Below are positions 22,990-34,715 of a stretch of 64,000 nt of DNA, piece by piece. The position numbers and the translations under genes are program-made. Each line of letters starts with the position of its first letter. Position 1 is the first letter of the stretch. This DNA is from Leptobrachium leishanense (Eukaryota; Chordata; Amphibia; Anura; Megophryidae): NCBI GenBank assembly GCA_009667805.1, contig CM019069.1, positions 58,955,422 through 59,019,421 on the forward strand, given 5' to 3'. The notes under the pieces are model-generated. The model saw only the letters and a program-made list of their open reading frames with translations, was not told the origin of the DNA and did no database searches.

Positions 22990-23512
22990 ACAGCAGCTCA
23001 AGATCATATGACACCGTAATCTATACCAGCAAACCAAATCTCCCGCAGCTGCAAGAACAATTCAGAGGTAGAAAAGTGGATCAAACACAAACATTTTTTA
23101 AATACTGACAAAACTGTAATGATGCTCTTTGGAACAGCACCTAAACTACATAAATTGCAAAATCCCCATCTATGTGTTGGGACAAAATCAAATGGCACGC
23201 TGACCACAGTCACGGCTCTCAAATATCTAGGTATGTGGTTGGACCCAAATCTATCCTTTGGTCCCCACATCGAAAAACTCTCATCTAAACTTTACCCCAA
23301 ACTAGGTGCCCTCTACAGAAACAAATCCTGCCTGAGCCCCACGGTAAGAAAGCAGATTGTACAACAAATGCTTATGCCGGCTATTGATTATGGAGATGTA
23401 GTGTATGCAGCAGCCCCGCAAACACACCTTCAGAAACTTACTACATTGTATAACTCATTCTGCCGCATTTTGCACTACAATGTAACTACATGACCCACCA
23501 TTGTGACATGTT
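22990..23512 (+). pseudogene. L2-type LINE reverse transcriptase, 5' part of split fragment
   Basis: This is a reverse-transcriptase relic of the L2/CR1-like group. The region just past the catalytic ADDT motif is recognisable near 22995-23020 (degraded). From 23119 the frame is open and reads MMLFGTAPKLHKLQNPHL, then ALKYLGMWLDPNLSFGPHIE, KLGALYRNKSCLS and MPAIDYGDVVYAA. These are the thumb-region blocks of L2-type enzymes. The frame ends where the L1 element inserted at 23529. The relic resumes after 29354. The 5' part of the LINE is missing. Confidence 0.8.
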
Positions 23513-23528
23513 AAAAGAGCTAAACTGG
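23513..23528. repeat. L1 target-site duplication, left copy
   Basis: AAAAGAGCTAAACTGG, identical to 29339-29354. It marks the L1 insertion point in the L2 relic. Confidence 0.95.
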
Positions 23529-23652
23529 GGGGGGCGTGGCTTGGCTGCCGATGGTGATGGCCGCCTGAGCTGTTAGCTCCGCCACGAGACATTGTAATCC
23601 GCTTACATCCGCAGACCCTGAGCTCCCCAGAGACACCTGGAGGACCCCCACG

Positions 23653-24648
23653 ATGCCGGCTACTCATAAATCGCCGAAACGCGGTAAGCAGCGGGATGGT
23701 TCAGTGGCCGCGCTGTTTTCCGCGAAGAGGCCGGCGGCCTCGCAAGATGGCGGCCGCTCCTCTTCCCGCCACAAAACGCCGGTCTCGGAGGACGAAATGT
23801 CGGACGGGAACCCGGCAGAAGCCGATACAACATCCATACTCACCCATATGCGGGAAATGCGCACATATCTGGCTGGGGAGATCGATAGGAGCACGAAGAT
23901 CATGCAGGCAGACCTCATGGCGCTAGGTACGAGAACGGCGGCGCTCGAAACCAGGGTCGATGACATGGCTGACGCACATAATGTGGTGGTGGACGGCACG
24001 AATATGTTACTACGCAGAGTGGAGGACATTGAGATACAGATGGAAGATTTATCAAACCGAACGCGCAGAAACAACCTTCGTATAAGAGGCCTCCCAGAGG
24101 GAGCGGGCGAGGGCTCCCTGGCTGATTTGGTGCGGGACCTTCTACGTCCCCTGGCCCCAGACTTACCAGACCAAGCGTGGATTCTAGACCGGGCACACCG
24201 CGCTCTGCGCGCTCGGAGGGCAGAGGATGAGCGCCCGAGGGACGTGATTGTTCGCTTCTTACATTACTCCACCAAGGAACTTATTCTACGCAACAATAGG
24301 GGAGCCTCCATTTCTTACGAGGGTACCCCCATTTTGCTCTTCCAGGATCTGACCCCAATAACGCTACAGCGTCGGAGGGAATGGAAACCCGTCGCAGACC
24401 TACTCAGAAACCACAAGATCCAATTCGCCTGGGGACACCCCTTGAAGATCCTGGCCTTCCTAGACGGCCGCACCCACGTTCTACAACCCCGGATGGATCC
24501 GAGCAGATTCTTCAAAGCTCTTGGTATCACCCCCCCGGACGACTTCGAACTCCCGAACCAACATCCTATATCCCTGCAACATTTCTCCAGAGAATGGAGA
24601 ACCGTTGGTGGCAATGTGCGCAGTCGCTCTGGACGTGCCCCGACTTGA
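23653..24648 (+). CDS. L1 ORF1 protein (RNA-binding chaperone)
   Basis: This 331-residue protein should coat L1 RNA as a trimer and help target-primed reverse transcription in the cytoplasm and nucleus. The N-terminal 60 residues are basic and low in complexity. A predicted coiled coil follows (about residues 60-135: heptad-like MREMRTYLAGEIDRSTK and MALGTRTAALETRVDDMA). Next comes an RRM-like region starting at RRNNLRIRGLPEG (about 136-148). The C-terminal domain holds ILDRAHRALRAR, PRDVIVRFLHYSTKE and ILAFLDGRTHV-like blocks typical of L1 ORF1p. The frame is intact, the ATG lies 124 bp after the element start, and ORF2 begins 584 bp downstream on the same strand. Confidence 0.9.
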   Translation: MPATHKSPKRGKQRDGSVAALFSAKRPAASQDGGRSSSRHKTPVSEDEMSDGNPAEADTTSILTHMREMRTYLAGEIDRSTKIMQADLMALGTRTAALETRVDDMADAHNVVVDGTNMLLRRVEDIEIQMEDLSNRTRRNNLRIRGLPEGAGEGSLADLVRDLLRPLAPDLPDQAWILDRAHRALRARRAEDERPRDVIVRFLHYSTKELILRNNRGASISYEGTPILLFQDLTPITLQRRREWKPVADLLRNHKIQFAWGHPLKILAFLDGRTHVLQPRMDPSRFFKALGITPPDDFELPNQHPISLQHFSREWRTVGGNVRSRSGRAPT

Positions 24649-25232
24649 GGTGAGGTGCCCCATTTTTTCCTTTTTTTGCGCCCTCCAGACAGCCCTTTTT
24701 TCCTGGGAAGGCACAATGGGCCATCGGCAGGTGCGTCCCGGGTGTGGACAGCACAATTCCTCCCCTCACCCCTTGCACCCCATCTTTGGGCCTTCTACGC
24801 CCGACGGCGATCCTCTCCCACTCCCACGATGCCTCGGGACCGCACGGAGGGACTCGGGTGGCTGACGAGGACACAGGGGGAGCCCCCTCCTTTTTCTCTT
24901 TTTTACAGGGTCTTACAATCCAATGAACACTCGTGGCGGGCGAGGTGGTATCCTGGACTCTCATACTGGAGCCGAACTTTGGGTTACCTCCCCCCCAATC
25001 CTTTTTTACCTGGCGATATGTAAGCCCAGGCTATTTCTGGCTTCCTACTCGGAGGCCTTTTTTGTATATAGTTCTATTTGTTTGAGGGTTTTAGTGTTAT
25101 TGTTCTTTTTCTTTTCTTTCTTCCTTGTTGTTTTTCCACCAGGCTGCCCTTACGGGCTTGTTTATTGCCACGGGATGGCACGGGATGTGGTACAGTATCT
25201 TCTTTTATGCTTTTTTTTGAAAATACACCCCG

Positions 25233-28200
25233 ATGTCCGTTAAGATAACCTCCCTAAATGTGAAGGGCCTGAACTCCCCAAACAAGCGCCGCCTCTTACT
25301 GCGCAGTCTTAAATCAGCTAAGTCAGACATAGCGTTTATTCAGGAAACACACATTAACAAAGTGGCCAAGGTCAGACTCACAGATCATATCTATACTGTG
25401 GCGGTCTCGGCCCACTCCGTAGTTAAGCGCAATGGGGTGTCTATCCTCTTTCGGAAGACATGCCCCTTTAAGATTACATCTGAGGTGTGTGACAGCGACG
25501 GTAGATTTGTCCTGGTATCGGGGTCACTGTACGCTTCTACTTGTCATCTCATTAACATTTACGCCCCTAATGCACAATCCGAACAGTTCTGGACGGACAT
25601 GACTACCCTGGTGGCCTCCCTCCCTCCTGGCATGGTGATTGTGGGTGGTGACATGAATGCGGTCCCTTGCGCGGCTGTTGACAGACGATCCCAGACAGGA
25701 ACTGACCGGGCACAGGACTTAGTGGACAGGATAGGGCTTTTTACACTTTCCTCAGACGCTCAGATTTACTGGACGCATGGAGGGTACTCCACCCTGATGA
25801 CAGAGATTTTACTTTTTACTCGGCTCCACACGGTTCATATTCACGCATAGACCTTCTTCTCTGCAACGCTGCTAGTATGGCCAGGGTGGTGCGAGCAGAT
25901 ATTCACAGTATTACGTGGTCGGACCATGCAGACATTTCCCTACAGCTGGCTGTTCCCCAATCCTCTGGTCCGTGGAAGTGGAAGCTGAATGCCTCTCTTC
26001 TCCGCGACCCAGACGTTATAGCACAGACACGGGTGGCCCTTGACCAATATTTTACGGAAAACGCCTCAGAGGAGATGTCCCCGGCCACGGTTTGGGCTGC
26101 TCACAAAGCCGTGATCCGAGGCCATTTCATCAAAATAGCCACGTTTCGGAAGAAACAGAAACTTAGCTTGGCCCTAGACCTCCAAGCACAGCTTCACCGT
26201 TTGGAGCAACAACACAAGGCGGATCCCACTCCCTCTGGGCTTGTCGCCCTCAATGAAGTCAGGAGAGCCCTGAAACAGCTCTTCCTAGATGACGTTGCTA
26301 AATCCCTAACGTGGTCTAGGCGGACCTTCTACGAACAATCTAACAAATTAGACTCACTCTTAGCGCGTAGCCTCAGACCTAGGGGGACTTATAAATCGAT
26401 CTCCTCTGTCAGGGCGGGCAACGGGAGAGTGGTTACATCCCCCGACGCTATAGCTCAAGTTTTCACTGAATTCTACGACCGACTTTATAACCACTCAAGG
26501 GCCCAGGGGGAGGGGGCTGGCAGCGCCACAGGCGTGATTGATGACTTCTTAAATTCCACACCCTTGACCGCCCTCACCCAGGCCCAGTCTGACACTCTTG
26601 GGGAGCCGATTGCCATGCCAGAGGTTAGCAGGGCACTTGCCGGCCTGAATGGTATGAAAGCCCCCGGACCAGATGGTTTCCATGGAGGTTATTACAAAAC
26701 CTTCAAGAAAATCTTACTCCCACACTTGACCAATCTCTTTAATGCGCTGCGTGGGGAGACCCGCTTACACCCAGACATGACACTGGCCGACATAGCGCTG
26801 CTTCCGAAGGAAGGGAGGGACGCCTCGAGACCTGAAAACTACCGCCCCATCTCCCTCCTTAACTTCGATATTAAACTCCTGGCCAAAATATTGGCGGATA
26901 GACTGAACCCCATGTTGACCTCACTTATACATCCCGACCAGGTTGGCTTCATTCCCGGCCGACAGCTGTACGAGAATACGCGCCGAGGTGCCGACCTGGT
27001 GTGGTGGGCGGGATCGACTCGAACGCCTTCTCTGCTTCTTTCCTTGGATGCGGAGAAGGCCTTCGACAGGGTGACATGGCCTTTTCTCTTTCGTCTTCTG
27101 GTACGACTGGGGTTGCCTGACAATTTCATCAATGTGATTAAGGCCCTGTATGAAAATCCGAGAGCGCAGATTAAACTCCAGGGTGCCTCCCGTTCCCCTT
27201 TCACTATCTCGAATGGCACGCGACAGGGGTGCCCTTTGTCTCCGATCCTATTTGTGCTAGCTCTAGAACCCCTTCTAACGCGCATACGCCAATCCCCGCA
27301 TATACAAGGTGTCCCTTTGGGCAACCACAGGTTCACAGTCTCGGCTTACGCAGACGACATCTTGCTCTCCCTGACGGATCCCCTACGGTCCATGCGCCAC
27401 CTCCATGACTTGTTGACACACTATGGTTCACTTTCAGGTTTTAAGGTCAACCTTACTAAATCCCAGGCGATGCCCTTACACATGTCACCGGAGATGGTAG
27501 CGGATATGGCATCCAGCTTCCGCATTCCAATTGTACGGACGTCTCTTAAATATCTTGGGGTTTCCCTGACTAGTGACCCCACACGTTTGTTTTCTGCCAA
27601 CATCCCACCCGTGATACGACAGATTAAGAAGGACCTAGAGGACTGGACTGAGAAGCCGATCTCGTGGATCGGGAGGATCCACTCTGTTAAGATGAACATC
27701 TTGCCCAGACTTCTGTTTCTTTTTCAAGCGCTGCCGGTGGCGGTCACCCGGAGGGACTTGGCAGGAATTCAATCTGCGATAGACGCCTTCGTCTGGCAGA
27801 ATAAAAGGCGGAGAGTAGCCCGTAAAATACTATATCGTCCTAAAACTAGAGGTGGTTTGGGTCTCCCTAACCTTTATATGTATTATTGCGCAGCACAACT
27901 GGCGCAGGTGGTTGCCTGGCACGCACCGGCGGCGGACAGACGTTGGGTGACACTAGAGACTGCGCTTACCTCTCCTGACCGCCCACACATGGCTCTGTGG
28001 CTTCCCAGACCTTCGCGCCCCTTGCCCCGCACGGTTTGCCCGGCAATAGCCAACTCCCTGCGCATCTTTGACCTCGCCTGCTCCAAGTTCTCTTTAGCCA
28101 CTACTCCGTCGCCTATGACCCCGCTCTTCCGCAACCCGGCCTTCCCCCCAGGGATGAACCTTCCTGACTTCAAAACACTAGAGGCATCGGGACTAAGACG

Positions 28201-29032
28201 CTTTGGAGACATATTGACAGGGGGTAAAAAGGTGACCTTTGCAGACCTCTCCGCTAGGGCCTCACTGAGACCATTTGACTACTTTCGCTTTATGCAGCTG
28301 CGGCATTATATAGATACAGAGGCCCTGGTCCCCATAGCCAACACGCCCTTGAACTGGTTTGAGAAGCTCTGCTCTGCGGCGAGTGTCCCTAGAGGATTGA
28401 TTTCGACTATATATTACGCACTATGTTCCGGCTCCAAGGAATGGGGCGAGCTCGCCTATTGCGCTCGCTGGGAGGCCGATCTGCAGGAATCATTGACGGG
28501 GGATGAATGGGAGGAAATTTGGGAGGCTACGGCAAAGTCCTCTATTTGTGTCACTCACCAAGAACAATCCTTTAAAATGCTATTCAGATGGTACACGACC
28601 CCTGTGCTCCTATGCAGGATGGGGAGAACTACTAGTGATTTATGCTGGCGCAACTGTGGATTACAGGGTACCTTTATTCACTTGTGGTGGGACTGCCCGA
28701 GGGTCAAGGAATACTGGGGGAAGGTGGGCCGTTTGCTGACTTCGATATTTCACAGACCTGTTCATGTGGACCCCTGGGACTTCTTGCTCTCTCGGCCGAA
28801 AACTGGTTTCACGAACCCCGAGCAGTCCTTGCTACGTTGCGTCCTCTTGGCGGCTCGCAGAGCCCTGGCTTCTCAATGGCTATCGGATGTCCTGCCTACT
28901 ATGCGTCTCGTGAAGGCTAAAGTATCCGATGTGAGGCTCATGGAGGAACTGACAGCTATCGTACGCCAAACTATACCCAAATTCGAGAAAACTTGGCATT
29001 TGTGGGAGGATTATTTGGGAGTTACAAGTTGA
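25233..29032 (+). pseudogene. L1 ORF2: endonuclease and reverse transcriptase, one frameshift
   Basis: ORF2 nicks target DNA and reverse-transcribes L1 RNA there. About 1266 codons span this interval. The first frame (25233-25850) is an apurinic-type endonuclease: ITSLNVKGLNSP, DIAFIQETH (catalytic E) and VIVGGDMNAV (catalytic D). A one-base shift near 25765 moves the frame; in the shifted frame the expected LDAWRVLHPDDRDFTFYS and YSRIDLLL appear, then SDHAD near 25922. The second frame, open from before 25877 to 29032, holds the reverse transcriptase: PGPDGFHGGYYK, ENYRPISLLN, SLDAEKAFDRV (from residue 389 of that frame), GTRQGCPLSPILF and YADD (491-494). The C-terminus has a CCHC knuckle, spacing CX3CX7HX4C (about 923-940). 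One indel only, so it is young but probably inactive. Confidence 0.93.
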
Positions 29033-29338
29033 AATGTATATCTCCGGTACTCAATTAAGTTTGTACAGCCTGGATGGAACTGTCCACCCTTTCCCCCCTT
29101 CTTCTCCCCCCTTTCTTTTTCTTTCTTCTTTCTCTTTTCTTCCTCTCGGAATCTTCCCCAATTTTTTTTTCTTACGATGGGTTTGATTTATTATCAGTCT
29201 ATGTCTATGCCCGCTATCAGATGGGGTTAAGATTTGGCACCTGTCAATTGATCTCTGTATTTTCAAGCGCTTGATGGAAATGTTGGTTGTGCCATGTTCT
29301 GTGTAAAAACTCATAAATAAAGAATTTAAAAAAAAAAA
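29033..29338 (+). other. L1 3' UTR, polyadenylation signal and tail
   Basis: The region is CT-rich at 29085-29170 (G-rich on the other strand, as in many L1 3' UTRs). AATAAA is at 29316-29321, and the A tail runs from about 29328 up to the target duplication. Confidence 0.85.
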
Positions 29339-29354
29339 AAAAGAGCTAAACTGG
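29339..29354. repeat. L1 target-site duplication, right copy
   Basis: Identical to 23513-23528. The first bases merge with the poly-A tail. Confidence 0.95.
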
Positions 29355-29868
29355 CCATCCCTGGAGTCTAAACGCACCCTTCACCTTTCCAGCCTGGTGT
29401 TTAAGAGCTTTTCTGGGAAGCTGCCACCCTACCTGAATAGACTGCTTGTCCCCAGCAGTTCCCTCATCCTATAACCTCAGATCCAGGACCAGCACCTTAC
29501 TTGCAATACCACAATACAAGAAGACAGTGGCTCGATCCTCATTTTCCATAGAGCACCGCAAATATGCATTAACCTCCCACACACCATCAAATCTTCCCCC
29601 AGTCTTAAGTCCCTCAAGAGCTCCCTATTAACATACCTCAATACAGAATGCACCTGTAAACCTGTAACATAATGACTATTTCCTACATATTTATTTTCTG
29701 TTAATCTGTATATTTGTGTTGTTTTTATATCTTGCATTTTATTACTTTGTATTTCTGTAATAACTGTAACAATTCAATGTTCTTGAACCCAGGACGTACT
29801 TGAAAACGAGAGAAATCTCAATGTATCCTTCCTGGTAAAATACTTTATAAATAAATAAATATTAACAT
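29355..29868 (+). mobile_element. L2-type LINE, 3' part with the tail shared by the SINE
   Basis: The sequence continues the relic of 22990-23512. A translated stretch reads SLVFKSFSGKLPPYLNRLL, the conserved C-terminal block of L2-type enzymes. The 3' end at 29786-29866 reads CCCAGGACGTACTTGAAAA, then GAGAAATCTCAATGTATCC, TTCCTGGTAAAATACTT and an ATAAATAAATAAAT tail. The SINEs of this window end in the same sequence. Confidence 0.85.
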
Positions 29869-29907
29869 GTTTATATGGGATCCAGAGTGCAGTCGACTAA
29901 TTTTTGA

Positions 29908-30580
29908 TAGGGGTTAGTCAAAAAGCACTGAAATTTCAATGCTTTATACTTCGCTGCACTTTGGCCATTCAATTTCTCCGACCCTTCAGTGAATTAACTA
30001 CTTACCGCAGGGTCACCATAGTGCAACAAACATGTATTTGCCGACCTCCGGCGAAGTGACCACCAAAGAGCGCCGAACTCCTGAAAAAAAAATTGAACTT
30101 TGCTATTCTTCTTAAAAGTGTTTAAACCAATAAAAATGCATTAAAATGTATCTAAGTAATAAAAAAGGTCCTTGAAAAAATATTTTAAAGGTCTGTTACA
30201 GAATAAATAAAATGCCTTTTAAAATAAAATGGCAATCAAAAATTTCATCTAAAAACATAAAAGATGCGAAAAGGTGCTCAAAAAAATTGATAAAAGTACT
30301 TTTTGCTGAAAATGAAAAAGATAAACGGTCGAATTAAAAAGCTAAAAATGATAATATTGTTTTACATTGAATCCTGTGGGATTCACCTGTTTAAACCTGT
30401 CCAACTGAATCACTGAAAATCAGGGCATTTCACTGAACCTTCGGTGCAGTTCGGTGTTCTCTGAATAGATTAACCATTACATCTCTGAGACAATTTCACT
30501 GCCGCCGAAGATCGCCAATCTACGGCAAACTGCACCGTATTTCTATATTTGTCAGTATGGTCCTTTCTGAATAAGCCCTG
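29908..30580. mobile_element. Family G element, reverse orientation
   Basis: The left end TAGGGGTTAGTCAAAAAGCA and right end TCTGAATAAGCCCTG match the family G ends. The interior (ATCAGGGCATTTCACTG, TTAACCATTACATCTCTGAG) is the reverse complement of the copy at 22067-22903. Confidence 0.7.
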
Positions 30581-31914
30581 ATATGTTTTATACTTTTAAT
30601 TCATAGCCAGTTTATTTTGTTTGCAAATGCACTTTTTAACACTTTTCCCAAACGCTCTGCATATTGACAGCACTGTCAGCCTATGTGCTATGAACTCCTG
30701 CAGCGGTTGTCGCTAACTCTGTGGGCTCTGAGAGCCGCTCAGACTGACATGATGGAGATTTTTTTTATATATGTAAAGAACTTGATAAGTAATTGGTTAA
30801 TCCATCCTAATTCTCCTTCCTTAATCTTGCCTGTGAAGATAGTATCTGAAAACGCGTGGTACAGTTATTATTATAAATAGCGTATCAAACCTCAAACTTT
30901 GTATCATTATGGTTTCAGCTCTCTAAATCTCATAATTATTCTCAAAACGTATCTGATGGTTTTTTCTTTTATTAATCCCTGCAAAAACTGCTTTGATGTT
31001 AATATATTCCCTTTACTGAATGTTCACATGGTCTCTTCTGTGTCCAACATATTCAGTGTGAAAGACGGCCATACATACACAGTGCAGCCATCACATGCTG
31101 ATCATATGATGATCACACAAAAAGGTAGGATTTGAGGAATTCTCGGTTGTTTACTTCTTAACTGTTCTGGCATCAGTGCACAGCATCAACTCCCAAGAAT
31201 AGACATTTCTGATTTTAATAGATTGTGCAGGGTCTTGTGTTGTCCTTCAGGAGCTAACATAGATTTAGCCAAACAATTAGGGATAGAAGAGAAAAGTGAA
31301 CACTGAACTGCAGAAAATGTTTTGTTCATATACCGGTAAAAATAGTTTCAAAAAACAAAATCGGGAAATGACTGTATGGAGACACAATTAACAAAACGTC
31401 ACAGCGCAACATGAATAATAATCCGGGAAAAATTGGCCCCAAATGACTGCACTCACAAGCTATAAGAACAATGTAGGCATATAAGATATGAAGGAGCATT
31501 CACTCATCTGATCTCCTTGGTTCCCAGCTCCGGCGGCTCCTTGCGGGTGGACGGTGAATGATCTAGCCTCCAGCCCAAATAGAACCTGTCTGGAGTATAT
31601 AGACTCGCCGATTCCGAGAGAGAAAATAAAAAGAACTTTCTGCTCGTGGTACGTTCCGTTAAAGGGTCTTTATTATTTCCCTATTTTGTTTTTTGATCCC
31701 ACGTTGTTGCTGGCGTGGGAAAGAGGAGACACGGGGAAATAACTAAAGATACGTATTGTATCATTTTATTAGGGTGCTGGTATACACTGTTTTGTGGTAA
31801 AAATAGTTGTAATTTTTCATGTAATTCTATGGTATTAGCACAACAACACCTATAATGCAAATGGGATTTGAACCTGGACACGCTGCTTTCCTGGATTAGT
31901 ATCTTGCTAGCTAA
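30581..31914. other. Mostly single-copy sequence
   Basis: No gene supported. At about 30825-30860 GAAGATAGTATCTGAAAACG followed by CGTGG resembles a degenerate hammerhead-like relic (stem AGA/TCT, GAAA, then ACGCGT), but the core is broken. Confidence 0.4.
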
Positions 31915-32100
31915 GGCTGGGGCCACACGGACGTACAGGAGTGCGGAAAGAACGTCCGTGAGAACGTCCAGACATCTGTGTGTGGCCACCTCCTTTCTGA
32001 ACAAATTGTGTGCACAGCTCTACAAAGTGTTAGCCTCCTATGAAGGTTTGCCCGTTGTAGACCCGTCTGACATCCTTCACAGCTCTTCGACGGGGAGGTA
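31915..32100. mobile_element. Partial Harbinger-like element (family H1-related)
   Basis: After TAA, the end GGCTGGGGCCACACGGACGT and the phrase GAAAGAACGTCCGTGAGA resemble family H1 and the partial copy at 44854. The right end is not recognisable. Confidence 0.45.
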
Positions 32101-34715
32101 TAATCCACGTTTATTGTAACATGCGTTAAATGTCTGCACATTACATTGTGTGGTCCTCCCAGCCGATCCTTTGAAACATATTCGTCATTAATACCATGTT
32201 CGAGGGGAACAAGTAAAGAGATAAGAAGGAGGCTGCTGATTGTTGCACCTATATTTGAAACCATTTCCAACATAACCTCTCCTACTCAAGAGCAATTTGT
32301 AAAAGGATTATATTGTGCATAGACTGCACACAGGAACCAAGTAACAGTTGTTATATGTACTTTAATTGTTTTGGGGAAAAACCATGCAAAAACCTCTCAC
32401 AGGAAAGTACAGTGGTGGACTTTAGTTGGTTATATTTTTCAATGGGCATGCAACATCCACCCACCACTAATTCTTAATGTCTGTACAGCTACTATCCAAA
32501 AAAAATACCTCATGGCCTGGAGGGGATCTTACAGGAAACATCCCATAAAATGAGCACAGTTTCATCCATCCCATAATATGTAAGCAATTGATTCCATCAT
32601 TGGATCTAGCAGTATGCACTTATCAAATAAAATCCCCAAAGGTCCCCCACAGCCCCTCCATTCCCACCCTTCAGAGCATGATTGTTACCATGTAAAATTC
32701 AGGAAACTTAAAAGTATAGGAGGCATTCATTTGGAGTAGGGAAGTGCAATGCTCAAGATGCAAGCCCAGCTTAAAAGTGGAAAAGTGATTCCCAACGTTA
32801 AAATAACTTCTGGAGATGTCAGGTTAACCGCTGGAGGCGATAAACACAACAGCAACCATGGAATAGGGCCCCAACAGGTCTCCTGACGTAAGATGCTCTT
32901 TTTCAAGCCAGTGCTCAAACTTTGTTTATTATATATTTATTTTCAGACCAAATTTATTAAAACCACCTGTTGATTGATATTGTTTTGGTGGTCTGCTAGT
33001 GTCTTTATTTTAAACCCAAAACATCAATTACCCAGCACTTAGCCATGATCCATACTTTAGCTGGACATTGTAAGGATATAGAGTCACCCAGCACGCAGAC
33101 AAAACCCAGAAAGGCAAGAAAAAACCCTAATCTGAGAAGCTGGTCCTTAGAATGGCCAGGTACTAATCTAAAATACATAGAGGTACAGATCAGGGACAGG
33201 AGAGATATCGTAGTAATAACAAGCCAGAGGTCGGTACACGAGATAAAGATAAGCCAAGGGATAATCACAGAAAACACAGTCAAATATACAAACCAGAAGT
33301 CAAGCCAGAAAACCAATATGCAGAAGCTAAAGACACGCGCTGAGGGCTAGAATAAACCACGTCAGGGCTCAGAGCACAGTCAGTGACTGATATTTAAAGG
33401 CCTAGATCCCTGACCAGGTGCGGCATTCAAAGTGGCCTGATTCAGAGACTGGCGCCCTCTCTGTTGGGAAGGCCGCACTGCAGGAGCACCAGCAGCCATG
33501 ACAGACATAGTCCATCACTACGAATTTAAAATTTATATTTGTTAAAACTTTTCCGAAATAGAGGAAGATCTGGAATGCCATGTGCTGATACGGACGGATT
33601 GCTGCTCTGATACCTTGCAATATTAATAGATACAGACTGTGCGCGTTTATTTTAGCACAATGAATAACGAGAGCAACTTTATGACTTTCTTTCCTCTATT
33701 TTATTAAAAGCAAATCTTCTCCATAATACGTCAAGAAAAGATACTATGCAGTGTGACATTACTTTATTTCAATGGCACCAATCTTCTTTTCAGCATTATT
33801 AAATCACCAGCATCTCATGTGGGCAACAAAAGTTAAGCCACGCCATGTGTTTTATTGAATTATCCCGCTTTCCTTTCAACCGTATGAACAGAAAATAAAA
33901 ATAATAGGACACCAGGGTTTCACAAACAGATCATATTTTCGGTAAAGTTATTAAAGTATTATATAAAGAAAAACAACATTTATGAAGCTACCAAGGGACT
34001 TCCTGCCCTATCACTATTTGTACAAATAAAAGGTTTGTAAATGAGGCCGGGTTATATAGCATTATCTCTTCTATCTACATCCCTGTCTGGGCTGCAAATT
34101 CCTTTTGTAGCTTCGATGATGTAGAAGATACATTGTATTCAACTTTTGCCCCTTGTAAGATTTTTTTTTTTTAATATTGTGAGGCTTAGCTGGTAATAAA
34201 TAGCTGCTTGGCATTATCTATAAATATAGTCGAGGCTTATTTTGTTGCCGTTAAATCCTCTGTTCAACATTTTAAACTGTCGGAGTCTACAGACTTAAAT
34301 TGCTTGAAGGCAAATTTCACTTTTCTGTGAACTTTGAGAAGGAATAAAATAGAATGAGCTTGAAATGTTGAATATTTTAAAGCTGAAATGTATTCTGTGT
34401 CCTTCTTTGACAAGTTCGTACAATTGACATTTTCTTTTTTAGTCCAGTTAGTAGTAAGGGTTAGCAGATAGCATACAAAGTGCACAATTTGCAGATTTTA
34501 TTTTGTTGTTGATTTATTACAAATTGGAAACAACTAAAAAGCCGGAAAGGGAAAACATCAGATGTCAGAGAAATAAATCTGTAGAATTTAGACATTACAA
34601 AACGGTATACTTTCTGTTGGCTGCTATTTGATATGAGCAGGCTGACCTTCGTGACTCAAGCACAAAAGATCTTTTGATCAAACTTTAACAATGTAATAAA
34701 CTTCTACCAGATAGC
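32101..34715. other. Mostly single-copy, with a repeat B relic at 33000-33510
   Basis: At 33145 CTGGTCCTTAGAATGGCCAG and later GGTCGGTACACGAGATAA words link to the repeat at 721-1310. The stretch 33660-34260 is AT-rich, repeat-free and has the look of slowly evolving non-coding DNA. No coding exon is supported. Confidence 0.4.

Larger units (their letters stand above)
23529..29338 (+). mobile_element. Nearly full-length L1-type LINE
   Basis: A 5.8-kb element with a short G-rich 5' start (GGGGGGCGTGGCTTGG), ORF1, ORF2, a CT-rich 3' UTR, AATAAA at 29316-29321 and a poly-A tail. Perfect 16-bp duplications flank it. The only clear damage is one frameshift in the ORF2 endonuclease, so the insertion is young. 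The 5' untranslated part is only about 124 bp. ORF1 and ORF2 are separated by 584 bp of T-rich sequence. Its high GC content contrasts with the AT-rich surroundings. I assign it to the L1/Tx1 group by its proteins. Confidence 0.95.

Noticed and set aside
25877..29032. 1051-codon ORF as a host gene
   Set aside because: The YADD motif, L1-type CCHC knuckle, upstream endonuclease and flanking duplications show it is L1 ORF2.
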